In this document: positions 43,882-54,609 of the stretch, piece by piece
Layout of the letters: every line of letters begins with the position of its first letter
Numbering within the stretch: the stretch's first letter is position 1
NCBI RefSeq assembly: GCF_016920785.2
Contig: NW_024609839.1
Span: 23,685,085-23,749,084, forward strand
Length of the DNA: 64,000 nt
Direction: 5' to 3'
Origin: Ixodes scapularis
Lineage: Eukaryota; Arthropoda; Arachnida; Ixodida; Ixodidae
Translations under genes and position numbers: made by a program
Notes under the pieces: model-generated
Told to the model about the DNA's origin: nothing
Seen by the model: only the letters and a program-made list of their open reading frames with translations
The model's database searches: none

Positions 43882-45432
43882 TCACTTTGGTGGTACGATT
43901 GGTTTTTTGCTCTTGTGCTTGCCCTTGGGGACCTGCCACTCCATGTCGTCTGGGTCAGACGCAGGAGTGGATGGTTCGGCACCCTCCCCCATTGTTTCTG
44001 CCTCCTGGGCGGAGGCTGTTTTAGCCGGTTTAGGGAGGCTCTGAGCACGAGGTGGAAAACGCCGGCCCCGACCTCCACCAACCGGAGGAGGAGCAGAGGT
44101 ACTGGGCAGGCAGTCGCCCAAGCCCACCTGCTCTTGCCCCTTGGGTGCTGGAGCAGTGGCACAAGAATCGTGCCGCTCCTTGGATGAGGACGCTGCCTCC
44201 GAAGAATTCGGTCGGGAGCGTGGTCCCCTCTCCTTGGAAGGAGACCGGGAAGCACTGATAGGTGCGGACACAGCCGACCCATCTTGGGTAGGAGAAACAG
44301 CCTGTGAGCCCTCTACATGAGAGGGGACAGGCTGCTGCCCCGTGGAAGAGGAACAACTCTCGCTGGAAAAGGATGTAGGCCTACCAGCCGAGAGTGAACG
44401 CCCAGGAAGCTGAAGCTTCAGCTGGGGTGTTGGCGACTGCAGTGGCTTCCTAGCATCCGGGAAGGATGTCTGAGTTGCCACCGCAACCTTCAGTGGTGCA
44501 AGTCCCCGCTGCACCACCTGTGCAAAGCCACCCTTGCGCAAAAACGCGAAGCGGCGACGCGCCTCTGGGTATGAGAGGTTTTCTTTTACTTTAAGGGTAA
44601 GAATTTCCTTCTCATCTTTTCACGTCTTACACGATCTGGAGTAAGCGGGGTGGGGTTCTTTGCAATTTACACAGACTGCGTCGTTGGAGCAAGAATCTGC
44701 TGCATGGTCAGTTTTGCCACACTTAGCACATGTGGCTTTGCCGCGGCAGTTCTGTGAGCCATGTCCAAATCTTTGGCCGTTGAAACACCTTCTGGGGTTT
44801 GGAACGTACGGACGAACTCTGCAGAAAAGGTATCCAGCTTTCACAGACTCGGGAAGTGTGGTGGCCTCAAAGGTAAGCACAATGTGCCTCGTCTTCAGCT
44901 CTTGGCCGTCACGACGCAAGGAGATGCGCCTTGCAGCTACAACCCCCTAGTCAGAAAGGCCCTCCACTACTTCGCTCTCAGACGCGTCCAGAAGGTCGCC
45001 CTCCGAGATGACTCCTTGGATGGTGTTCAATGTCTTGTGGGGTGTCACGGTAACCTTGTAGTCCCGACACAGAGTTGAGCGCAAGGAACACAGAACTCTG
45101 GTGGCTGGTCTCAATTTCAACAAGTAAATCGCCTGATGCCAGCTTTTTAGCCTTGAAATTCTTCCCAACCACACTCTCCGGGACTTTTGCAACAAGAAAT
45201 GGTGACATTTTCGAGAGCGGTTTGTCACTTTCAGAGTGGAGTACCAAGAATTTCGGGAATCTAGGTGGAGTAGCATGTGTCTCGTGCGAGGTAGAAGCTT
45301 CGGTGCGACCCCTTTTTGGGGGCCGATCAAGGAAGGATTTTTTGTGCAGACCCATAGAGATGGGGAAGAAAATTCAGTGCCCGGGTGCACCACCCACCAC
45401 GGAGCCCAACAAGGAGGTAGGTAATGTGCCAT
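43882..45432 (-). pseudogene. LINE ORF1 (gag-like) with zinc knuckles, frameshifted
   Basis: In minus-strand order the N-terminal part (45355-44978) includes FPKFLVLHSESDKPLSKMSP, the start of the RNA-binding region. A shift and a stop near 44950-45000 follow. The frame at 44919-44620 has CFNGQRFGHGSQNC, CAKCGKTDHAADSC and CVNCKEPHPAYSRSC, three CCHC-type knuckles. A break at about 44620 leads to YPEARRRFAFLRKGGFAQVV and a long S/P-rich tail (44541-43882). ORF1 proteins of this group coat element RNA. At least three lesions disable this copy. Confidence 0.82.
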
Positions 45433-45845
45433 AGCAAGAAAGGCTTGGCTGACACAATTACACTACCAGTGCTGCCCGGGCACTATACCCTAGTGTGGTT
45501 GCAGGGACAGGTCCTGTTTCCACTTCAGGTTGGCCCTTGCCGCCTAAGAAAGAGAAAAAGGAAGGAAGAGAGTGAAGAAGAAAAAAGAAAGAGGTGGGTG
45601 GAAAAGTGAAAGAAGGAAGAAGAGGTTAGAAGAGGTGACTGACTGAATCATCCTGGTCGGGCCAAGCCAGGACACCCGTCTACGAGAAGCAGGGGCCGAA
45701 GCGGTGTATTGCCTCGCCCGGGGGGCCCCGAAGGGTCCAAACATACCCCGGGCTCAGCTCAACCACCAGGGTCCCCTTTTCCCCGGACACGGGTACGCCA
45801 CGCACAGTCAGACGTGGGTGGGCGAACCCACATGGCTCGGGGTTC

Positions 45846-46041
45846 GTAGTGACGCCACTCACCAAGCACCTACTAAAGTAGGTGCCCCCTGCGTGCGGGA
45901 ATGGTGGCCCACGTGGCTGGGGTCCGTGGTGACGCTACTCACCAAGCACCTAGCACCTAAGGTGCAGGCGCCCCCTGCGGGGCTCGGGGTCCGTGGAGAC
46001 GCCACTCTCCAAACACCTGCTTTCACAGGTGCCCCCTGCGG
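45846..46041 (-). repeat. Repeated units in the LINE 5' UTR
   Basis: Three units start with GTGACGCCACTCACC-like sequence at 45849, 45929 and 45996. Each has a small CACCT...AGGTG hairpin (for example CACCTACTAAAGTAGGTG) followed by GCCCCCTGCGGG. They resemble the tandem promoter monomers of some LINEs. The element ends directly after the third unit. Confidence 0.7.
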
Positions 46042-46055
46042 GGGATAGCAGACGA
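46042..46055. repeat. 14-bp target duplication of the LINE, right copy
   Basis: GGGATAGCAGACGA, matching 39472-39485. Confidence 0.8.
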
Positions 46056-46203
46056 AACGAAACGACGCTACGTTCCTTCGGAACGTGAAAGTCGCGTGGA
46101 GAACCGGTTTGCTCGTATTTTAGGGCCATATGAAATCACAATAAGCCAAAATAAAGCCACATTTCACCTTCTTTGGCCTGACTTTAAATGCCTTGGCCCT
46201 TAA
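46056..46203 (+). pseudogene. Open frame interrupted by the LINE insertion, downstream part
   Basis: In phase with 39253-39485, this part reads 49 codons including NRFARILGPYEITISQNKAT before a TAA at 46201. Both parts being open over the break suggests that the LINE landed in a coding or formerly coding region, but the family is unknown. Confidence 0.35.
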
Positions 46204-47015
46204 TCGTCACACAATTGCCAGAGTTATGCTTCATCTCCAGGTGTTCGTTTTTCATGTTGCAGCTTTGGGCCTAAATTGCCAAACAGATAGCAGATTTTGG
46301 CTTCACTTCTGGTTTTGTACTAACAACAGCGCACAGGCAGTGGGCAAGAGAAGAGAACACAGAGTTCCTTGGCAACCCGTAGAATTGCCAAGGTTTTGCC
46401 AGGTTGGGCGTTTCTCTGACGTGCTATGTGGAAAGCTGCACTGTGCAGCAAGTTGACGAATTCATTTAAAGGGCAACTTCACTCCATTTTTACGAATTTT
46501 GGGTTATGATCTGTTTAGTCGAAGTCGGCAACCTTGAATCACGAAATAATATTTGTTTTTCGGTATTGTGTATAGTTTGTAGGTATCGCGTATCCAACTT
46601 TCTTTCCGGCGGCACGGCGAAACCGAAACTGCCGGCTCAAGCAGCTTGGCAACACTGATTATCTGCTCCGCGTCGGCGGCATGACGTAGATCTCGACCCG
46701 TGCTCCTGAACCGACACGGACAACTCAATCGCACGCGGAGTTTCAAAACAGACGGTAACTTGCACTTTTTTTTTACCACTGTACCTTGTAAATATGCACC
46801 AAATGTAGTAAGATCTAGTGTGTATTTATAAATTTGCCGGTCGAAAAGCGAATCCGACTGCAATAAATATGACCCGGTCAGTGACGGCATAGCGTGACTC
46901 TGTTTCTTGCTCGCGGACCAATAGAAAAATAAATAATGGGAGCCAGATGGGCAGATGGTATTCACAAGCGGTCTAAAAGTTGTTAAAGCTAAGGTGCCTT
47001 AATGTGTACGTAGTT
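46204..47015. other. No gene recognised
   Basis: Contains AAAGGGCAACTTCACTCC near 46465 and an unsupported frame at 46504-46965. Confidence 0.45.
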
Positions 47016-47020
47016 AGATC

Positions 47021-47560
47021 TAGGGATGCCGCGAACCTTTTTCGAACCGAAGGTTCGATGATCGAATCAAGAAGTTCGAAAGGTTTGAAAGGTTCGAAAT
47101 ATTTTGAATTTCCAAACTTTCTGTATCGAAAAATTCAAGGGAAGTCGAATTTTCAAACTTCTTTAACTAAGAAGTTCGACATTTTTTGAAATTTCAAACT
47201 TTGCACATTCAGAAATGCAATGTTTTTCAAACCTTCAAAATTATTACGATAAAAAGTTCGATACTTTTCAAGATTTCGAACTTATTACGCTTTAAAATTC
47301 GATGCTTCTCGAACTTTCGACCTTGATAGACTAAAATCCGATGATTTTCGAACTTAAAACTTCTTGCACTAAAAAGTTCGAAACTTACCGGACTTTCGAC
47401 CTTCCAACATTAAAAAATTTGTAATTTTCGAACTTCGAACTTATTTATCTAAATAATTCGAAACTTTTCTAACTTTTGAATTCTGAAAAGTCAAAAGCTC
47501 AATGAACTTTCAAATTTTCGGGTAAAAGTTTGAGGTTCGTCGAACTTCGCAAGACCGGCG
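47021..47560. repeat. TTCGAA-rich segment with a hAT-like left terminus
   Basis: Begins TAGGGATGCCGCGAACC, a TAGNGATG-type hAT end, followed by ~500 bp in which TTCGAA, TTTCGAAC and AAGTTCGA variants recur every 10-30 bp. A similar TTCGAA-rich stretch lies at 49090-49290. The matching right terminus was not found, so the element's extent is open. Confidence 0.5.
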
Positions 47561-48529
47561 GGTGGTTTCATTTGAACTCAAGCAGTGACGTACATTGGGG
47601 TTTTTTTTTCGAATTTTCACATGCGGTGCCGCATTTCTTACGAAAGACAAAGCCGTTTATTTTAATGTTTTAGCATGCTTAGTTTTAAAGAAATAAATTC
47701 CCGAAGGAGCCAGGAAGGACGACGGGTTTTTGACGATTGTCGTTTGCGCCATATTTGAAGCTATTTATGGTAGAGATGTTAAACATTTTAAGAATGACCC
47801 ATGTGTAGCCTAGGTAAGCGTCGTCTTAAGATAGGATTATTGTTATTCACGATAAGTTTCGAAGAAATATCCAAACATTAATCTACGAGCCATTATGCCA
47901 TAAACATGCTAATTTTTTTCGTTTAAATTGTTTCAGGTATCGCATTTAAATTAACACCACAGACAGTACATATTATTGCCATCTGCAGAATACAAAATAA
48001 TCTATTTATCGTTTGTATCACGTTGAGGAATAAAGCAACTCATGGGAGAAAATTTCTAATAATGTTTAAGTTCAGCACGTCTCTAAAAACTTTTTTTTTG
48101 TTGTTGTTGTTTTACGTCTCTGGGACGTGTTTCTTTTAGCCTGCACACATTTTGGTAGGAGAAACTTGTTTCGAAGTTCTGAGCCTCTGAATATGCAAGA
48201 ATACAGCACTTCCGGCGGGTTCTTCATTGTATTTTTATTTTGTTTTTTCCAGCTTTTTATTACGGTCTTTATTGTTATTTTAAATATTGTTTTACCAATG
48301 GCACAGTTATTGACGTCGAAAAAACAGCCTTGAGCTTCCAAACCATTAAGCATGTGACTAGTAGTTCCTTCAGACAACAAGTTTCCGACAATGACCATAT
48401 ATACGTCATCTGTTATGCAGTGAAGAGCGACAGTAGGCTATACATATGCATAAATAATTTCAGATTAAAATAAGCTCTACCACGCCCACTTTTCCCTTAT
48501 TGTTTTCTTTATCAGTCCGAAATATCTAG

Positions 48530-48650
48530 GGGAAGGAGTTTTCCATATTAACGAGACAAAAATGCATGCATTTTTCGAGTTTGTGCCCGAAAATGGTGTC
48601 CATATAGCGGGGTATTCATATTATAAGGGTCCATATTAACGAGACATGAC
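48530..48650 (-). mobile_element. Tigger/pogo-like terminal fragment
   Basis: Reverse-complemented, the right edge reads CAGTCATGTCTCGTTAATAT, close to the pogo/Tigger terminal repeat, followed by GTATATG after a TA. A second CCATATTAACGAGACA block lies at 48544-48559. No transposase was found, so this is a solo end or a small MITE. Confidence 0.5.
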
Positions 48651-49085
48651 TGTATATGCCAGCGTCACTCGGGCGGCGTTCGATCGGATTACTACCAGCG
48701 TGCAAGGGGGTGGGGAGGTAGTTTGCCAGATAGCTTCAAGGTTTTTTTAAGCCTCAGCCTCCTGCCCGCCCCTGGCCGTTTTGAACTGGACGAGTATCGT
48801 AAAACAGTGCGTTCGTGTGACCACGACTCCGCGATGCACGTTAAAAGACCTCCCCTCCCCCCCCCCACCCAACCTCCTCCGGGCTGGAGGTCACAATTAC
48901 TGTTCTTTGGTAACACGTCACTCTGCACTGGCAAATACTCCAGCACATCCGGGACACTCGTCCGGGACACTCGTCCGGGACACTCGTTGTCTTATTTAAT
49001 TGCTTGATCAACTTAGCGCAGTCTAAGTATCACACCCGAACTTTTCTAACCTGGTTTCGTGACAACCAGTGAGGCGTGAAAATGT
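48651..49085. other. No gene recognised
   Basis: Includes three copies of the 12-bp unit CGTCCGGGACACT around 48955-48985 and a C-rich run near 48857. Confidence 0.45.
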
Positions 49086-49309
49086 TATTTAAAACTGAAA
49101 CTGTGGAGGAACATGAAAATCGGACTTCGAACTTTGCGAACTTGAACTTGAAAGAAACTCGAAATCTTCGATTTTTTTTTTCGAATTCAGCTCTAAAAGA
49201 GAATCGAAGCCTTCGACGTCTTCAAACTTTATGTCGAAAGAAAATCGAAATCTTCGAATTTTCCAAACTTTATGTCTATAAAAATTCGAAACGTTGGATC
49301 TGCTGCGAC

Positions 49310-49594
49310 CTGCTGCGACCGGCCGCTCGTGCTGGAGCAGCGGCGGGCGGATACGCGAACAGCGACGGCACCGCATTGTTCTTCAAAAAGACGCGTGTTT
49401 TGTCGTGTAAAGTGCTGGGAGCAGAGCTTCGCGTTGGAGCTGGGAGTCCACGGTTTTCCGAAGTCTATCCGCCGAACGGCACCGACCCACACCCTGTGCC
49501 TCTTCCGGTCTCTTGGGAACTGGTGAAGCCGCAGCTCTGGGTTTCGCACCGGATTCTTGGTGCAACCTACAGCACTACAAGTCGTGCTCGGCAT
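49310..49594 (-). CDS. THAP-domain exon (partial gene)
   Basis: From the ATG at 49594 on the minus strand the frame reads MPSTTCSAVGCTKNP, with C6 and C11 as the first zinc pair, then HQFPRDRKRHRVWV with the FP and W positions, and NAKLCSQHF with the C-x2-H second pair. This is a complete C2CH THAP zinc finger of about 80 residues, a DNA-binding domain used by THAP transcription factors and P-element transposases. The frame extends upstream to 49789, but the internal ATG was chosen because THAP proteins begin within a few residues of the first cysteine. After the domain it runs into S/R-rich sequence and then TTCGAA repeat, so a splice is likely. No further exon was found, and it may be a host gene or a P-like transposon. 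Confidence 0.7.
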
Positions 49595-49799
49595 TGCCCA
49601 ACGCGAGTCCGGCGAGACTCTCCGGCTCCAGGGCACGCGCGTGAGCGAGCAGCACCGCTCCGCTCTCTTCCGCGCGGTCGCGGAAGCTATGCTGGAGTTA
49701 AATGAATTGCCAGGACGCAAATAAAAATAGAAGAATACAAGATAATGCAGTAAGCACCTCTTGCCGTCATCAGAATCGCAGAATGCCACGGAAAACGAA

Positions 49800-50640
49800 G
49801 CGTTCGCGGCGTCCGTACGAGAGCATAGGACGAAACCTACGTCATTGACCAGTGTTGCTTCACTTGCCTAACCACGCCAGCGTTGCTCACCCGCTGTCGG
49901 GCCGCTAACCGAGCAGGTAGGACACTTTTAATATTGTTTTTAATTGGGACGCGGCGTCGCTTTGGCGTGATATTTTGGGTATGGCCGTATTTTGACCCTC
50001 TAAAGTGATATCAGCCATTTCTATAAGGTCGACATTTTGGTTGAGTCAAAAAATATTAGTGCAATCCTCGTATGAAACAGAATTTTTTTCTTATAGAACC
50101 CGGTAACTCGGTATTGGAAGTAACAAACAGAAAAGACCGAGAAGAGATCCCTGTCGAATATTGGTTGCTTTCCGATACGATTTTTGGTTGTTGTCTTATA
50201 CGAAGTAAATCTGCAGAGATTTAAAAACTGTTGTTTGTTGTACGAGCTTTTCATTAACTCCAAGCACACTCTTCAAATACCGTATGTGTTTAATTTTTTT
50301 TAGTAATATGTCTTGGTTTAGCAAGTTCAAAGCTTTCGTTATATCCACAAAATTCTTATTCTTATAAGCTTAATTTCAATATTTCTGTCTTTCTAACTAT
50401 ATTAATCAGTGCTAGCACAAAAGCTTTACGTTTCAGATATCCACACTGCGAGTGACAGCGAGTTGTTTTCAGTCAAAAAAACGTTATAGTTTTTGCCAAC
50501 ATGTTTTATATATATATATAATTCACTAATAGCGGTAGCTCTCTGTAAAGTAACGAAGGATTTTGTTAGAAATAAAAAAGATTTGTTTTAGAAAAGTCTA
50601 TCTTTCTACACTTGCGTCGGTATCGTTTTTTTTAGCTTTC
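49800..50640. other. No gene recognised
   Basis: May include the promoter of the THAP exon near 49600-49900. AT-rich after 49930, with a short TA repeat at 50508-50520. Confidence 0.4.
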
Positions 50641-50647
50641 TTTGTGA

Positions 50648-51229
50648 GTGTCGGCGTTTTGGAGGGAGCATTTGCGTGGGCAGAGCGGCCGGGAGGTGAA
50701 AGCGGTTCCCCGCGGTCGTTAAGAAACGTCTCGGGTTTGGGGAGTCTGCTCGGACAGATCCCTTCTTGCAGCTGGTTGTGGCTTTTAGCCGAATGTGCCA
50801 GTATATAGAGGGTTTTGCCGCTTAGTGTAAAATTGTCGCTTTTTGCCCGATGCAATAACTTAGCGATTGGCGCCAGTCAGACTGGGAAAATTGCAGAGAA
50901 CAACTCTACAAGGGATTTAGGTTTGGCGGTTGGAGCGCCAGGATGACAGCTCGCCGGCCATTGGATAACAGTGTACCACGTGTGAGTGGTGAAATTTTGA
51001 AGTGATTGGTCCGTCTCAGGAGGGAAAGGAGGCCCCTACGAGTCTAGAAAAGGGCTGCCGAGAGAATTCTCGGCGATTCGGCTTTTGAGATCAGGCAGAT
51101 TCTGCTCTTGAGACTGGGGACTAAACTATGGGGTTTTCATTTTGGAAGTTTTATATATTGCCGTTGACTTGTCGGTTTGTTTTGAAATAAACGTGGCCAC
51201 ACTGGCCACCGTAAACCTACCAACGTCGT
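50648..51229 (+). mobile_element. Possible solo LTR
   Basis: Starts TGTCGGCGTTTTGGAGGG and shows LTR-like parts: CAGTATATAGAGGG near 50800, ATAAACGTGGCC near 51186, and a CCGTAAACCTACCAACG end region. A clean ACA end and target duplication were not found, so the call rests on composition and signal order. Confidence 0.3.
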
Positions 51230-51278
51230 AATGTGTCGAGCGGTATCGAACAACTTTTAGTTGTTTTTTGTTTTTTTC

Positions 51279-51443
51279 TTATTCGACTTTCCGGGGGACT
51301 TCCATCGGGCGAACATCATCATCGGTCGTCACCATCCCGACCGGCCCCCTCTGCCCTCCCCACGGAAAGTTGACTATCTCAGTCTTCATTTTAAAACATT
51401 TCATATTTTTGAAATCAAAATAAGGGTGGACTGAAGCTGTCCT
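51279..51443 (-). CDS. Possible terminal exon of a small secreted protein
   Basis: After a candidate acceptor (GCTTCAG, exon from about 51443) the minus strand reads HPYFDFKNMKCFKMKTEIVN, then FPWGGQRGPVGMVTTDDDVR and PMEVPRKVE to a TAA at 51279. The phase fits the donor of the signal-peptide exon at 51836-51884: one base from that exon plus TC makes a valine codon. A second in-phase acceptor (GAGATAG) is also possible. The product would be a short acidic peptide with one cysteine. No family is recognised, and no strong polypyrimidine tract precedes either acceptor. Confidence 0.35.
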   Translation of the reverse strand, partial: RTASVHPYFDFKNMKCFKMKTEIVNFPWGGQRGPVGMVTTDDDVRPMEVPRKVE

Positions 51444-51786
51444 CATCTGTTCAACATCGCTCAACAGGCACAATTTCCGCCGTAGAACGAGTACCTATAC
51501 TACGTAATGTTTTCATCCTTTGAGCACTCCGCTTTCATTCTCAGGTAACAAAAATAAGAAATTCCGTTATTTGATTTCGACGCAATAGTAAAAGTAATTT
51601 TAAATTATCATACAAAACGTCGTGTTTATACGCCTCAACATCAATTTGTTAACCTCAGTTACATATATTTTACCTGAATCGAAAGGTTGTCACGAAGTGT
51701 AGTAGGTCGGCAACATACCCGCGATTGATGCAACTTTGCGTCGCAGTATTAAAAGCTATAAAAATTGTAAATTAGCTTCTTTCCTT

Positions 51787-51820
51787 TTCTGGGGGCGGGG
51801 GGGGGGGGGGGGGGGGGGGG
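51787..51820. repeat. G-rich homopolymer tract
   Basis: A run of about 30 G (with one C near the left) lies directly downstream of the signal-peptide exon on the minus strand, in the putative intron. Confidence 0.9.
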
Positions 51821-51835
51821 GATTTGTTTTCTTAC

Positions 51836-51908
51836 CTATTTTAGCCGTCAGGGCGACGAGCAGGACACCGGCGAGAAATTTCATGTTGCGCGTTGATGAA
51901 GTAACCCT
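51836..51908 (-). CDS. Signal-peptide exon of a putative secreted protein
   Basis: On the minus strand, ATG at 51884 encodes MKFLAGVLLVALTAKI, a classic signal peptide with a positive n-region and a hydrophobic core, and is followed directly by a consensus donor (AATAG/GTAAGA). A TCGTTTCAG acceptor lies ~25 bp upstream, so the exon would span about 51908-51836 with a short 5' UTR. The coding part is 16 codons plus one base. Small secreted proteins with a separate signal exon are common in ticks. A downstream partner in matching phase is proposed at 51279-51443. Confidence 0.5.
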
Positions 51909-54600
51909 GAAACGAGTACGCGTCATTAGCACATGCACGCGGGCCATTGATTGAGATTAGATAGTGACACTGTCCCTTTGGCAAGCAATAGGAGCCACAT
52001 TGCCATCGCACGAGCCAGACTCATGATGCATGCACTCGGGTGAGGCGTGTTAAAAGTACCTGCCTCGTGCCTAAGACGACACGACTGAAGTGTGCACCTT
52101 TGTTTATTCGGCAACTCGCACAAAAGGGCGACCAAACAATCGCCTCAGAAAGACGTAGCGGTTGTAGATTTTCTGGTGACCTCGCAAGTTTTTCGCGGTA
52201 CCATTTCTTTTTTTTTTTTATGTGTGTTTTCTGGGGGGAGGATAGTAGGTGAGGACTAAATGGGAGTAAAGTTGGTAAAGGTTATCGAAGGTTGATACAA
52301 ACGCACCACTGAAAACCTTTCGCCACATTCTTCACACTTGGGCCTCAGATCTCTGAAGAATATGTTTTGTGACCGGGCAGCAGTACGAATATTATATACC
52401 CAGTTTTCAAAAACAAGATGGGCTGCTTTCGCTATGTCGTTCAAAAGTTTAGGTTGTTTGTTGGTTTTTAAAAATTGTGCCCTGATGGATCGTCACGAAT
52501 AGTCTGAAAGTAGCATCGTTGTTTTCTTCCTTCCTTTTTATTTTTTTTTTTTTATTTTTGCAAATCGATGCAGCGATTAACTCAATAATTCAAAATAAAA
52601 TATAATCTCGCTTAATATTTCTCTTGCGCTTAAACGCTCGCGGATCATTATAGTGTCATAGGCACATGACTATTTTTTACAAGTACCCAAACGCTTGATT
52701 CGGCCAGTACCTCGTTTTTTCGCATACGTAGCAACGGCCTTACTAGTACCTAGCTACCTCAATTAGCAGATAAAATTTCATTACTGGTATAGATTATCTA
52801 AAAAATTTACGCTTATGATGTTAAGTTCTAATGATTACGGCCACGCAAAGCTTAGCGTGCTGATCAAGCATAATGTAGCCCATAGACATGGGGAACAACG
52901 CCGTCTTACCCAAACTGCAGCAAGGAGAGGCAAATTTTGTGGGCGGTCTGGATGCAACGCTGATGTGGTTGCACGGCTATATACCCGTTCCAACATGTCC
53001 GCAGGTGCAAAGGTCGATGCCCCAGTTTTTTTCTCAAACCAAGTTGGATACACTAATCCTAGCAAAGCCTAATGAGAATTTTATTTTTCTCTTATTACGT
53101 ACGCCTCAGATGGCATTCCCTTAGCGCGTTACCATTTGACGTATGTTACTGACTTTTAATTTCCGGGTTGAGTGACTTCTGGTAGGAAGGATGTCATCGG
53201 CCCATTAATACTCGTTCTATAGCGTCGACAAATGAGTTCATCGATCTCGCAACAGCAGTGTGCGATACCAAACGATCCGTGGCCTAATTATCTTCTCTTT
53301 TTGTTGTTATTCTTCAATACACTGCGCCTCACAGCTTGACTAAGCTCAACATTTGCCGATTTCCGCATTTTACTTCAACAAGTCAGCAACAAGCACCATA
53401 CTTCGAACCCGATAGATGTTTCCTGAAAATCTCGGAAGGCCTTCTGGCAATCCAAGATTGCAACGCGAAACACTGGGGATGGGGGGGGGGGGGGGGGGGG
53501 GGGGGCGGGGGCGGGGGGAAGGGAGGGGGGGCAGTTCTTATGTACGCTCGGCCTGACTAGGGCGCTTCGTATGCCCAGGAAGCGGCACACTTTATTCCTT
53601 TCAATCCTTGTACGTACGGAACAGAAACAAAATAGAACGAAATAAAAACAAATACGATACGTAATTTGTTTTCACATCGTAATGCCTTCTTTCCGTTATA
53701 AAACGTTATATTGTAAAACCAACATCAACTTCGTCTCTTTTTTTTTTCCTTTTTCTGGCGTTCAGGAGCAGTACATCGGATCGTCATAACAAACCGAGAA
53801 AGCGGCGAGGGTGCCATACATTTCTGGAATGGCCTATTTATATACCACCCATGAGCCCGCTCTACCACAAGCACATTTATCAGAAAACCCACTCTCAAAC
53901 ATCTGATGTGATGATTATCAGTTCAGTCTCTTCACCTGCCAGACATGATCCATAAATATGGTCATCATGGACATGATGATGTGCACTGTTTATCTTCCAT
54001 GTTCGTGTAGTGGGAGAGACACTGGGAAAAGGGAGTACTATGGAGCTTCACAAACTTTGTTGCCCTTTGCTGGTAAGCAAAAGCACCACTAAACATTTTT
54101 TTCTGTTACTTGGTGTTAGGAATGCCCTGTTTGTTTATTGAAATGACGAACCATTCTCCAATTAAAAATACATGCTGTAAACATTTTAAGTATTTTTGAA
54201 AAATGGAAAATATTCCTTAAGGGAAACACACAAAAGGCGGAAGAGCAATTACAATTTTAAAGAGATGCTGAAACGAAAATTAAAATATACCCCTCACGTT
54301 CAGAAATAAATAATTGAATTATAATCAGCAATATCTGCTAATGACTACCGCACGCTTCTACCTTGAACGGATGCCTATATTTTCGTTCTAAACAGCCCCT
54401 TTAGGGAAGAGCTCGAAGAGCAGCCATCGGAGAGTCGGATGTATCTCGGGAGATCCGGCCAAGATCCGGCGCATTCGTGACGTCAGCGTTCCCAGCATGG
54501 GGCAGGCTGCGGCAAGGCTGGCGTGGTTACGAGCTTGGCCACTTGGTGGCGTCAACGTGATACAATTGTTAACTTCTGGTCTTCGTTCAGATCAGAAGGT
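51909..54600. other. No gene recognised
   Basis: A G-rich run of about 25-40 bases at 53480-53520 interrupts otherwise AT-rich sequence. Frames at 52815-53124 overlap on both strands and lack domains. Confidence 0.45.
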
Positions 54601-54609
54601 AGAAAAAGG

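Larger units (their letters stand above)
39486..46041 (-). mobile_element. Full-length non-LTR retrotransposon of the I/Jockey type
   Basis: The ~6.56-kb element has a 14-bp target duplication. Reading on the minus strand it has a 5' UTR with GC-rich repeats (45846-46041), ORF1 with zinc knuckles, an ORF2 with endonuclease, reverse transcriptase and RNase H, and a 3' end in CAAT repeats (GATTGATTGATTG on the plus strand). An RNase H domain after the RT points to the I group or a close relative. Both ends are intact, but both ORFs carry several frameshifts, so this copy is dead. Confidence 0.88.

Noticed and set aside
43882..44541. Overlapping plus-strand frames in the LINE ORF1 region (for example 43835-44258)
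   Set aside because: They are shadows of the GC-rich S/P-rich ORF1 tail on the minus strand, which has the better family match.
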